This document shows positions 35,846 through 43,555 of a DNA stretch of 64,000 nucleotides, piece after piece; within the stretch, counting starts at the first letter, position 1, and the number at the start of each line of letters is the position of its first letter. The notes under the pieces were generated by a model. The model worked only from the letters and a program-made list of their open reading frames with translations, ran no database searches and was not told where the DNA came from. Origin of the DNA: JAAEPI01 sp964352625 (GTDB taxonomy: Bacteria > Bacteroidota > Bacteroidia > Cytophagales > Cyclobacteriaceae); NCBI GenBank assembly GCA_964352625.1, contig CAYGSD010000002.1, positions 186,001 through 250,000 on the forward strand, written 5' to 3'. Both the position numbers and the translations under genes were made by a program.

Positions 35846-37098
35846 AACCGATCGCCCATAAATTTTTTAGTACTTTCTACTATTGATTCATAAGTTAGTA
35901 TTGATTCTCCATTAAGTCGATCATTTTTCTCGAAGGGGTTGATGTCTGATAGTATGACTATTCTATCAACCGTGGTGGCTTTCCCTTTAGTGTCCCCCCA
36001 AATCCTGGTTGTCTTATCAAATCCTTGTATGTAATCTGAGAAAACCCACACATTCTTGAATATCTTATTTTCTTTCACCATAGATGCAAATTCTCTAGCC
36101 AGTGGGATCATACTTGTTTTTGATTTGGTCACATCACCAATTACAAAAACTGCTACTCCGTTTGGTTTTAATAGTTTTTTAAACTCAAGGAGTGTGTCCT
36201 TCGAAAATTTCACCCATTCAAAAAGGTTCAGGTCATCGTCAAGTCTAGACGAAACTTCTTCTGGATCAGCTTTTAAAAACCAAGATCGTATCCAGTTTTG
36301 CCGTGCATAGTTTACAACTCCCAGATATGGAGGTGATGTCAATATCAAGTCAACTTTCTTCTTGTATTTGGACAATTCTGAATGGTTGGAAACAGTCTTA
36401 GCATCACATTCAAAAACTTTCCCTTCAATTTTCGGAAAATTGTGTTTGACAAAATTTCTAACTGTCTTTTCCCTTAGAATTTGAAAAACATCTCTAAACT
36501 CACGGTTGAGTTGTTTAGTCTGAACGAACCGACGAACATATTCAGGAGACATGCTAAAGGTATTAGGCATACTAATGGATAAATAGCCCGAGCTCCCATC
36601 TTTTCTTTCTCCCCCGTGCATAACGCCCAAAACAGCACCGATCAAAAATTCATCTATGGGGTTGGTAGAATCTACCAAAACCAATCTGAGATAACACAAC
36701 TGAGCAAGAGTGCGAGGATGAAATATTAGATGAATCTCATCTGATTGTGCTTTAGCCTCAGGCAAGAATAACGGGTAATCATAATCTTCCTCTAATTCAT
36801 CAATTCTTTCGAGGATTTTTTCGACTTGCAGATTGTGACTTTTTGCCTTACTTAAAGCCAGTGCAATTGGGTTTAAGTCTGAGGCAATTACATTCCTCTG
36901 CAAAATCCTGGATTCCAAGACTGTGGTTCCTCGTCCTGCGAAGGGATCATATACCAGATTCCCCTCATCCGTGAAATAACGAATGAAATAGTTGGCCAAA
37001 GAAGGAGGGAAAGCACCTAGGTATGAACACAACGAGTGAAATGGGTCGCTATCACGTTTTTTAGCCCACGGTGATACAAATACTTCTTCCTCTGTCAT
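35842..37098 (-). CDS. DNA methyltransferase, TSPPY class (cassette 1)
   Basis: A 418-residue amino-methyltransferase. SAM motif YDPFAGRGTTVLES is at about residues 51-64, followed by SDLNPIA; the catalytic motif LTSPPYLGVVNY lies near residue 260. The order and the SPPY motif suggest an N4-cytosine or N6-adenine enzyme of the beta class. It sits between two GHKL ATPase/nuclease components and overlaps both neighbours by 4 bases, so it would protect host DNA from that system. Confidence 0.88.
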   Translation of the reverse strand: MTEEEVFVSPWAKKRDSDPFHSLCSYLGAFPPSLANYFIRYFTDEGNLVYDPFAGRGTTVLESRILQRNVIASDLNPIALALSKAKSHNLQVEKILERIDELEEDYDYPLFLPEAKAQSDEIHLIFHPRTLAQLCYLRLVLVDSTNPIDEFLIGAVLGVMHGGERKDGSSGYLSISMPNTFSMSPEYVRRFVQTKQLNREFRDVFQILREKTVRNFVKHNFPKIEGKVFECDAKTVSNHSELSKYKKKVDLILTSPPYLGVVNYARQNWIRSWFLKADPEEVSSRLDDDLNLFEWVKFSKDTLLEFKKLLKPNGVAVFVIGDVTKSKTSMIPLAREFASMVKENKIFKNVWVFSDYIQGFDKTTRIWGDTKGKATTVDRIVILSDINPFEKNDRLNGESILTYESIVESTKKFMGDRL

Positions 37099-39341
37099 TC
37101 TACAATCTCCTCTAAGCTTTCTGTTATTATAACTTCAAAGAAATCGTTGATCATCCCGCAAACTGTCTCACTAGCATTTCTAAGTGCCGCTTCTTTCATT
37201 TGTTGATAAACTTCATCAGAAACGATTTCTCCATTTTCATCTGTATATGATTCAGCTTTATTTTGACTCAGCATAAAGGCATAGAACGAAATATGCTCAA
37301 GATATTTGTTCTTGATATTTTCAACAGCAGACTCGTTTTGTCGCTGGGCGCGTGATACAAGTTTCGTCAGATTCCTATTTTCTGCGGAAACGTAAATTAT
37401 TACTGCGTCCTGATCATCTAAGACTTCAGCTACACTGTTTTCATTCCAATTGTTGTCCGTATACCAAGGGTCAGTGTGATATATGAAGTCGACTTGAATG
37501 TTTGGAGTCTTATTTTTCCCGTCCGAATCAGTATCAGAATCTTCAGGATTTTCTACAGCAATAACATCAATTACTGCACTGAACGATTTTTGGCGTGGCG
37601 GTCTAAGTTCTAAGGTTATTTGGCCCGTTTCTCCAAGTTCTGTTTCTTCGTTAACCTTAAAATATGCAATGCCATAACCATCGACAACACGAGCTGTGCC
37701 TGTGAACATCCCAAAAGATTGGGGTTCAATAAATGCCACAAATGTCTCTACCTGAGCAAAATAATTCGGATGCGCATCTGTCTTAAACTTTATCGAGAAT
37801 GTTTTATTTGGATAGACCTCTTTAGGCGACTTGGTCAAAACTTCGAAAAAAGTTGGAGGATCTTCCACGGGAATTTCTGGAAGCTTTTCTGTGTTTATGC
37901 TCTCACTGGTTTTTGTTGCCGTAACAGATGTTCCACTGCCTGAACCTTTTAAGAACGAATTGATTCTTCTGGCCAGTCGTTTCCTTAAACTATCAAGAAC
38001 CTGAGTGTCTTCCTGATTAAAATAGCGTTGTTTTCTTTCTCTATCAAGACGCCTCAACTCATCGTCTTCTGAAAGGGTATCAATTGTAAGTTTCCGTAAT
38101 TCTTCAAGTATTGAAGTGTCCCGCAAGGACTCTCTTGTGCTGCTGAAAAGCTGACGTTTTGAATCATTGTCCATGTTGTCAGCTTCAATCTGAACGATAA
38201 TATACCGGTCAAGAAATGGTAATTTCAAATCATTCTTGATTAGGCCATTTCCCATTGCTCCTTGCTTCTGTCCATTGAATGTAATTAAAATTGGTTGAGA
38301 AGCTTGAGTATAATGTTTAATTCGGTCTTTTGGGTTTTCACCAATAGTGTTAAGTACCCAATAATAGATAATCACTTTTCCATCTTTGAAGGTCAATGGT
38401 ACTTCCTGAAAATACTCTAGGTTGTCAGTATAGGTCAGAAGTCTGTTGTTTCCAGTAACAGTTCTGTTATCTTTTGAATCATTTCGTCTATCCGATATTG
38501 TAAATGGAATAATAGGATCAAACAGGAAATTGTGTGCCAGATACCACAAGGAATTTGACGGGGTTGTGATTTTTCCTTTATACCTACCTAAATCCATCAT
38601 TATATGACGGACTAACGTTCCAGGCTCGAATTCTTCATCTGAGACTTCTGTTACGAAAGGCTGACCAGTTGTATTGTCAACCAAATATTCGTACCATTCG
38701 TGTTTGTCCTTATTTATGTCTCCTGGATTAATTCTGACAATCGTCCAAGCTACTTTCTTCTTTTTACGCTGATCCCCGAAGCAAGGCTTTGACATAATGA
38801 TTGTTAGGTCGTTATAAGAAAGAGCCGTTGATCCTCCTTGACCATACGCACCCATTAGATGAAGTTTCCCAATCTTGTTATTACCGTTTAAATCAAGGAT
38901 CGTTTTCGAAAATTGTTCTGGTTCCAGTCCAATTCCTTTATCTCTGATTTCTACAGTCGGTTTTGTCGGCTGACCTGAATCGAATAACGTTACATTAACA
39001 AGTTCAGAAAGCTCTTTAAGTCTTTTGTCATGCGGATCAGATATCTTCGATATTTTACCGTTTTCTATGCCATACCAAAGTTCTGATGCCCTTCGAGGAG
39101 ATTTAATATCTGTTGGTTCGTCTTTTTCTTTCCATTCCTTTTCAAGAACCGCGTCAATGGCATTGGTAATTCGCTCTGTCACTCCCGCCGCAGGATCAGT
39201 TCCAATGTTTATTGTGGCTAAATTATTCTTTCTGTTTCCAACAGGCTCGAATCTGTATTTTGATTTGCCAATCTTGATGAGCACATTTCTTACTTCTTCA
39301 GGTTTGTGTGCTTGTAGTAGGTTTTTAAAGATTTCTTCCAC
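37095..39341 (-). CDS. Large GHKL ATPase (cassette 1)
   Basis: A 748-residue protein with a GHKL ATPase domain in its first third: N box ERITNAIDAVLE (about residues 55-66), G1 box EIRDKGIGLEP, G2 box GAYGQGGSTA. It differs from the MORC-like neighbour in all three boxes, so the cassette has two distinct GHKL ATPases. The central part (about 260-450) is a transducer-like region and the C-terminal third is beta-rich, then helical. It begins the defence operon after a 76-residue gene, and its stop overlaps the methyltransferase start. Confidence 0.82.
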   Translation of the reverse strand: MEEIFKNLLQAHKPEEVRNVLIKIGKSKYRFEPVGNRKNNLATINIGTDPAAGVTERITNAIDAVLEKEWKEKDEPTDIKSPRRASELWYGIENGKISKISDPHDKRLKELSELVNVTLFDSGQPTKPTVEIRDKGIGLEPEQFSKTILDLNGNNKIGKLHLMGAYGQGGSTALSYNDLTIIMSKPCFGDQRKKKKVAWTIVRINPGDINKDKHEWYEYLVDNTTGQPFVTEVSDEEFEPGTLVRHIMMDLGRYKGKITTPSNSLWYLAHNFLFDPIIPFTISDRRNDSKDNRTVTGNNRLLTYTDNLEYFQEVPLTFKDGKVIIYYWVLNTIGENPKDRIKHYTQASQPILITFNGQKQGAMGNGLIKNDLKLPFLDRYIIVQIEADNMDNDSKRQLFSSTRESLRDTSILEELRKLTIDTLSEDDELRRLDRERKQRYFNQEDTQVLDSLRKRLARRINSFLKGSGSGTSVTATKTSESINTEKLPEIPVEDPPTFFEVLTKSPKEVYPNKTFSIKFKTDAHPNYFAQVETFVAFIEPQSFGMFTGTARVVDGYGIAYFKVNEETELGETGQITLELRPPRQKSFSAVIDVIAVENPEDSDTDSDGKNKTPNIQVDFIYHTDPWYTDNNWNENSVAEVLDDQDAVIIYVSAENRNLTKLVSRAQRQNESAVENIKNKYLEHISFYAFMLSQNKAESYTDENGEIVSDEVYQQMKEAALRNASETVCGMINDFFEVIITESLEEIVE

Positions 39342-39344
39342 TTG

Positions 39345-39575
39345 TTAGAAATTAAAGGAGTCTATATTATTTTTTAAATTCTTTTTGTACAACGTTTCCA
39401 TTGTTTTGAGTTCTTCTTTTATCGCTTTTATCATCTTTTGGACATCATCTTCTGTATACTCATAATTGTTAATGTTAGAGCAGTTGGAAAGACTTCTTAT
39501 GCCATGAATAAGTTTGTCCACCCGTTTTGATGCAACCCTTTTAAACCGTTCCTTTTTTAGTTCAAGATTGTCCAT
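39345..39575 (-). CDS. Small conserved protein at the head of a restriction operon (cassette 1)
   Basis: A 76-residue basic, helical protein with RFKRVASKRVDKLI, a SLSNCSNINNYEY core, and YTEDDVQKMIKAI. Short proteins of this pattern are often found beside DNA methyltransferase genes in many bacteria; their role is not known to me. It starts the operon of cassette 1 and ends 3 bases before the GHKL gene. Confidence 0.75.
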   Translation of the reverse strand: MDNLELKKERFKRVASKRVDKLIHGIRSLSNCSNINNYEYTEDDVQKMIKAIKEELKTMETLYKKNLKNNIDSFNF

Positions 39576-39673
39576 TTGCGTAAATATTTTATAAATATGC
39601 TTGTAAATATATGTTTATATACTACATAATTAAAAATATAGTACATGAAATTCTCGGAGGGATGGGAGGTTTT

Positions 39674-39766
39674 AGCTCTTTTGGTTTTTTAGGGTTGGCG
39701 TTGCGGTGGCAAAAACCAAATGTGCTAAAATGTGCGGTGGGTCTACGTTACGGTATGAAACCTAAC
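39674..39766. repeat. Cassette-leader repeat, proximal copy
   Basis: A 93-base near-duplicate of 32106-32198, ending in the box ACCTAAC. It is the first part of cassette 1 after the presumed insertion point. The remaining bases to the gene start (39576-39673) are A/T-rich and may hold its promoter. Confidence 0.85.
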
Positions 39767-39800
39767 AACAGAATATCGAACATTATGTTCGATATCTACT
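39760..39800 (-). other. Candidate attI-like primary recombination site
   Basis: A single box ACCTAAC (GTTAGGT on the - strand) lies next to a perfect 10-bp hairpin, ATATCGAACA / TGTTCGATAT with loop TTA, 11 bases from the recombinase stop. It has only one end box, unlike the attC-like sites. That and its position between recombinase and first cassette suggest an attI-like site, or a degenerate attC. Confidence 0.5.
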
Positions 39801-39811
39801 TTATACCAAAG

Positions 39812-40681
39812 TTATGTCTTCTCCATTAAATCTAACGGACTCTTAATGGATTCTAAACGCTCGCTGCTTACGTGAGTATATATTTCAGTCGTTTTAGAAC
39901 TCGTATGTCCCAGTAACTCCTGAATAAATCGCAAATTGGTGCCCCCTTCAAGCAAGTGTGTTGCAAAGCTATGACGAAGCGTGTGTGGAGTTACTCGTTT
40001 CACAATTCCACTTTTTCTTACCGACCTCCCAAGCACCTTGCGAATGCTCGTTGCAGAATATTGACCGCCTCCCGGCCCCTCAAACAAATACACCTTTGGC
40101 CGATATTGACGAAAATACACCCTCAGCACCAATAGCAGCTGATCTGACAACACAGTCGCTCGATCCTTAGCACCCTTACCTTCCCGCACCCAAATCCGCA
40201 TATGAGCAGAATCAATATCAGCAGGCTTCAGCGCCTTGACCTCCGCCATTCTGAGACCGGCAGAATATATTGTAGCCAGAATAGTCTTATGCTTTAAGTT
40301 TTCGGTATTTCGAAGAATTCTTAACACCTCTTCCTTACTCAGCACCACCGGCAATCTTTTTTGCTTAATAGGTCTCTCAAGCTGGAAATGCTGTCGATCG
40401 TGTCCCAGCACGTGCTCAATGTAAAACTTTATCGCATTTATCGATTGATTCTGAAACGAACGGGAAATCTTTCTATTACGGATCAGATGAGCATGATAGC
40501 GCAATACATCCGCCTTGCTAAGCTGAGCCAGCGGCTTTGGATGAACGAAATTCAGAAATTGCATGAACTGAGACATATAGCTGGACACTGTTGACGGACT
40601 GTATCTTACCACTTCGAGCTTAGTCTTCATCAGTTCCACAGCTACTTCATATTGCCCATTGCGTTTCAGCGAAATATTCAT
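39812..40681 (-). CDS. Tyrosine recombinase (XerC/D- and IntI-related) beside the cassette array
   Basis: A 289-residue site-specific recombinase. The N-terminal SAM-like domain contains SFQNQSINAIKF. The catalytic residues are all present: Arg144 (SAGLRMAE), Lys169 (GKGAKDR), His233 and Arg236 (PHTLRHSFA), His259 (LLGHTSS) and nucleophile Tyr268 (IYTHVS). The extra ~20-30-residue insertion that marks classical IntI integrases, between the KDR strand and the HTLRH box, is absent. It runs in the same direction as the cassettes, its 3' end facing them, as reported for some spirochaete integrons. It is the obvious candidate for moving the cassettes. Confidence 0.92.
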   Translation of the reverse strand: MNISLKRNGQYEVAVELMKTKLEVVRYSPSTVSSYMSQFMQFLNFVHPKPLAQLSKADVLRYHAHLIRNRKISRSFQNQSINAIKFYIEHVLGHDRQHFQLERPIKQKRLPVVLSKEEVLRILRNTENLKHKTILATIYSAGLRMAEVKALKPADIDSAHMRIWVREGKGAKDRATVLSDQLLLVLRVYFRQYRPKVYLFEGPGGGQYSATSIRKVLGRSVRKSGIVKRVTPHTLRHSFATHLLEGGTNLRFIQELLGHTSSKTTEIYTHVSSERLESIKSPLDLMEKT

Positions 40682-40713
40682 GAGTTCAAATAGAAGAATT
40701 TTGAAAACGCTAA

Positions 40714-40761
40714 GCGTATTATTAAACGTTTATATACGTTTATATACGTATAATAAAACGC
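40714..40761. promoter_or_regulatory. 10-bp-phased dyad between recombinase and zinc-ribbon gene
   Basis: A 48-base imperfect inverted repeat beginning GCGTATTATTAAACG and ending CGTATAATAAAACGC. Inside it, CGTTTATA starts at 40727 and 40737 with a third CGTATA at 40747, exactly one helical turn apart. It fills the divergent promoter region, so it could control both genes. Confidence 0.65.
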
Positions 40762-40769
40762 TTTTTAAT

Positions 40770-41177
40770 ATGGAGCCATTTTCCGCAAGAATCTGTTTAG
40801 AGTGTGGCAAAACACTGGTGGGAAGAAAGGACAAAAAATTCTGCGATCAGGATTGCAGAGCACTCTATCACAACCGAAATACAACACTCGGTGAAGAAAT
40901 GATTAGACATCTGAACAGCGTCCTCAGACACAACCGTAGGATTCTTAGAACCCTCTGTCCAGAAGGTAAGTCCACAGTGCGTAGAGAAGTACTCGAGCAA
41001 ATGGGATACAAATTCAAATACTACACCGATATTTATCACTCAACTAAAGGAGGGATGTACTTTCTCTGTTACGATTTTGGGTTTATCGCCATCACCGAGG
41101 GGGCAAAACAGAAAGCCTTAATAATTAAAAGACAGGACTACATGGATGAAATTCCCTTCGATCCCTGGAAGTCCTAG
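40770..41177 (+). CDS. Zinc-ribbon protein, paralogue 1
   Basis: A 135-residue protein starting at ATG 40770 (MEPFSARICLEC); upstream codons would run into the dyad repeat. The N-terminus carries CLECGK then GRKDKKFC..DC, four cysteines of a small zinc ribbon. The rest has RRILRTLCPEGKSTVRREVLEQMGY-like segments shared with the paralogue at 41809. It contains no enzyme motif. A DNA-binding role is likely from the zinc ribbon but unproven. Confidence 0.8.
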   Translation: MEPFSARICLECGKTLVGRKDKKFCDQDCRALYHNRNTTLGEEMIRHLNSVLRHNRRILRTLCPEGKSTVRREVLEQMGYKFKYYTDIYHSTKGGMYFLCYDFGFIAITEGAKQKALIIKRQDYMDEIPFDPWKS

Positions 41178-41221
41178 ATCAGGAATTGGTAGCACGAGGT
41201 TTGACTTTCTTTTGGCGTACC

Positions 41222-41256
41222 AAAAAAAAAAGCTCGCCATTAGGCGAGCCTTTTTC
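41222..41256. terminator. Bidirectional Rho-independent terminator
   Basis: A-run, stem AGGCTCGCC-type AGCTCGCC / GGCGAGCC with loop ATTA, then a T-run. It lies between two convergent genes, 45 bases after one stop and 18 bases before the other. Confidence 0.88.
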
Positions 41257-41273
41257 TAGTTTACTATAGGAGG

Positions 41274-41612
41274 CTAGTCCTTCTTCCCGAGCATCAAGAG
41301 CTCGTTCAAGTTGATCTCCGTCACATAGCGTTTATCACCCTCCTTCGTTTCGTATGAGCGGTTCACAAGTTTGCCTTGCACCGCGATCTCACTCCCCTTC
41401 TTCAGGTAGCTCTCCACCACATCCACTTTCTTGCCCCACACCACAATGTTGTGCCATTGCACGTCTTCCACTTTTTCACCCTTGTTGTTATAATACACAT
41501 CATTTGTAGCGAGTGAAAAGGTCGCCATCTTCGTTCCACTTTCGAACGTCTTTACTTCAGGTTCTTTACCTAATCTACCAATTAGCTGTACGTTGTTTCT
41601 TAAAGTTGTCAT
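41274..41612 (-). CDS. ssb: Single-stranded DNA-binding protein, short form
   Basis: A 112-residue OB-fold protein starting MTTLRNNVQLIGRLG, with WHNIVVWGKKVD and GSEIAVQGKLVNRSYE, the standard SSB core. I chose ATG 41612; the upstream extension to 41699 is poor in SSB features. It ends LLMLGKKD directly after the core, so it lacks the acidic DDIPF-type tail through which SSBs recruit partners. This may be a second SSB, used for DNA uptake or competence-like functions. Confidence 0.92.
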   Translation of the reverse strand: MTTLRNNVQLIGRLGKEPEVKTFESGTKMATFSLATNDVYYNNKGEKVEDVQWHNIVVWGKKVDVVESYLKKGSEIAVQGKLVNRSYETKEGDKRYVTEINLNELLMLGKKD

Positions 41613-41718
41613 AATAATAAAATTTAAAAATGTAAATGATTCATCGTGTTGGTAGATGAATTTGTCGTTTGACTGATGCAAAGGTTGGTACACCTCCAAA
41701 CGTCAATCGGTTTTTACT

Positions 41719-41757
41719 CGTTTGTAGTCGTTTATTATCCGTTTGTAAACGTTTGTA
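41719..41757. promoter_or_regulatory. Phased CGTTTRTA repeats between ssb and zinc-ribbon paralogue 2
   Basis: CGTTTGTA or a one-base variant starts at 41719, 41729, 41740 and 41750, so about one helical turn apart. The same octamer and phasing occurs at 40727-40747 before paralogue 1. It is 52 bases before the start codon at 41809. Confidence 0.65.
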
Positions 41758-41808
41758 CTTGGATTTATCTCTGTAAATCAATACTTTAGAATTTTTATAA
41801 CTAACCGA

Positions 41809-42165
41809 ATGGAGAAAGAAAAAAAATGCCTTGAATGCGGAAAACCAGTATTCGGACGAGTCGATAAAAAGTTTTGTTCAGACGGGTGTCGCAATATTTA
41901 CAATAACAAAACCAAGGGCACCACCACCAATTATATCAGAAATGTCAACAACATTCTATCAAAAAATCGACGCATTCTATTGGAGTTAAATCCCGAAGGG
42001 AAAACAACTAAGCACCGAGAACAACTTCTCAAAAAAGGATTTGATTTTGACTACTGTACTCGAACGATCACCACAAGGGACGGGAAGGTGTATCGCTTCT
42101 GCTACGAGCAAGGATACTTACAGCTCGATAATGATTTTGTGTTGTTAGTTCAGCGTGAAGATTGA
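41809..42165 (+). CDS. Zinc-ribbon protein, paralogue 2
   Basis: A 118-residue protein starting MEKEKKCLECGK with GRVDKKFCSDGCR, the same four-cysteine ribbon as the gene at 40770. Shared segments include NKNRRIL-type SKNRRILLELNPEGKT and a GK-YRFCYEQGY-like C-terminal strand. The similarity is clear across the full length. It flanks ssb on the other side. Confidence 0.82.
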   Translation: MEKEKKCLECGKPVFGRVDKKFCSDGCRNIYNNKTKGTTTNYIRNVNNILSKNRRILLELNPEGKTTKHREQLLKKGFDFDYCTRTITTRDGKVYRFCYEQGYLQLDNDFVLLVQRED

Positions 42166-42204
42166 GACATATTTGGGCAAGAAATTTGCTAAATTCGGTT
42201 CCTT

Positions 42205-43416
42205 ATGAAATCAATTTTTTTGGCTTGCTCTTTCCTTTGGATCATGCTTGCATCCGGCCAGGCCATCCCAGATGTTTCCGGTGAGTGGAACGGCACTTCT
42301 TCTTTTCAGAAAAAGACGTTCAAAATTGATCTTCATGTCAAACAAAAAGGCAACCAACTCACTGCCCTCTATTACCAAAAAACACTGAGAGGAAGGGACT
42401 CACTTAAGGCCACTTTCAGCGGCCACATTAAGGATGGATTTGTACGATTGGTTCCCGTAAATGTGGAATACGCCACAGGTCTGCAATGCGTCGGCAACCT
42501 GACGCTCGAACTCAAAGCGGACGCTAAGCTCGTGGGTTTTTGGAAAGGGGATTGGAAACTTACCACCTGTGCGCCGGGAGTGGCAGGGCCGATGACCTTT
42601 TTTCGGAAGAAAACCAGCACAGCCGTCCAACAGGTCAGAGATGCCGCCGCTGCACCCACCGAGTATGGAGAGACTGGTGATGTGCTTATTGGTGTCCTCC
42701 AAAAGCGCACCTATCATGCCCTGATCATCGGCATCAATGACTACACCGATGAATCCATTACTGACTTGGATATGCCCGTGCAGGATGCCGAAGCGCTGAA
42801 AGCTACTCTTGCCGAAATGTACACTTTTGATGAGGAGAATATAACCGTCCTGCTTAATCCCAAACGTGAGGAAATAATATCGACACTCGACCAATTGACC
42901 CAAGTGGTGAAAGACACGGATAATTTATTGGTGTTTTATGCCGGACATGGCATCTGGAGTGAGAAACTCAATCAAGGCTATTGGCTCCCGGCAGATGCCT
43001 CCAAAGACAACAAATCGTTTTGGCTTTCGAATAGCACCATCCGCGATTATCTCCGTGGAATCCCCGCCAAGCACACACTACTCATATCGGATGCCTGCTT
43101 CAGCGGAGGCATTCTGAAAGAACGAGCCGTCTTTGAAGATGGCAAAGCGATGCTCGAGCTCTATAAATTGAAAAGCCGAAAAGCAATGACCAGTGGCACA
43201 TTGACCACCGTTCCTGACGAAAGCGTCTTTATGAAATACCTGGTCAGCAATCTGAGATCAAACGCTCATCCGATGATCACTGCGGATCAGCTCTTCAGAA
43301 ATTTCAAAATAGCAGTTATCAACAATAGTCCAAACGGCCAAGTACCACAGTACGGCCCCATCGTGCAAACAGGCGATGAAGGTGGAGATTTCATTTTTCT
43401 TCGGAGAATGGATTGA
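42205..43416 (+). CDS. Secreted caspase-like (C14) peptidase
   Basis: A 403-residue exported protein: signal peptide at residues 1-19, a beta-rich ~120-residue domain (PDVSGEWNGTSSF ... LVGFWKGDW), then a caspase domain. The catalytic dyad is His248 in YAGHG and Cys298 in SDACFSGG. The start of the caspase fold is YHALIIGINDY. A role in processing proteins in the periplasm or outside is likely; bacterial caspase homologues are also known from defence and death pathways, but export argues against that here. Confidence 0.88.
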   Translation: MKSIFLACSFLWIMLASGQAIPDVSGEWNGTSSFQKKTFKIDLHVKQKGNQLTALYYQKTLRGRDSLKATFSGHIKDGFVRLVPVNVEYATGLQCVGNLTLELKADAKLVGFWKGDWKLTTCAPGVAGPMTFFRKKTSTAVQQVRDAAAAPTEYGETGDVLIGVLQKRTYHALIIGINDYTDESITDLDMPVQDAEALKATLAEMYTFDEENITVLLNPKREEIISTLDQLTQVVKDTDNLLVFYAGHGIWSEKLNQGYWLPADASKDNKSFWLSNSTIRDYLRGIPAKHTLLISDACFSGGILKERAVFEDGKAMLELYKLKSRKAMTSGTLTTVPDESVFMKYLVSNLRSNAHPMITADQLFRNFKIAVINNSPNGQVPQYGPIVQTGDEGGDFIFLRRMD

Positions 43417-43555
43417 TCTAGTGGATCGTTCAATAAAATCAACCCTTTGTTGCGGTTCATATAAAATATGAAAGACCTTCTTTGAGATTATGTAGTTATA
43501 TTCCTCTTTCTCGCAATCTCCTTCTACTTTTGGCCACTTATTCCAAGTAGGGCTG

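Larger units (their letters stand above)
15649..40681 (-). mobile_element. Integron-like cassette array with a tyrosine recombinase
   Basis: Eight cassettes, read right to left, lie between a tyrosine recombinase gene at 39812-40681 and an IS remnant at about 15640. They are separated by attC-like sites at 32192-32423, 27271-27387, 23589-23705, 19343-19537, 18437-18553, 17152-17386 and 16383-16616. In cassettes 5-8 and 3 the gene stop or start codons lie only 5-20 bases from the sites, the compact layout of integron cassettes. Cassette DNA is visibly richer in A+T than the flanking core genes. Cassette sizes run from 0.8 to 7.6 kb. The integron reading is strongly supported by repeat structure; whether this recombinase acts on the sites is inference. 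Confidence 0.82.

Noticed and set aside
15649..40681. A CRISPR array
   Set aside because: Repeats are far apart, imperfect and flank genes; no short direct repeats with uniform spacers and no cas genes are present.
39812..40681. A classical class 1-type IntI
   Set aside because: The IntI-specific insertion is absent, and no 3' conserved segment, sul or qac genes are present.
43417..43555. A threonine attenuator before thrA
   Set aside because: No leader peptide rich in Thr/Ile codons and no paired terminator/antiterminator hairpins are visible.
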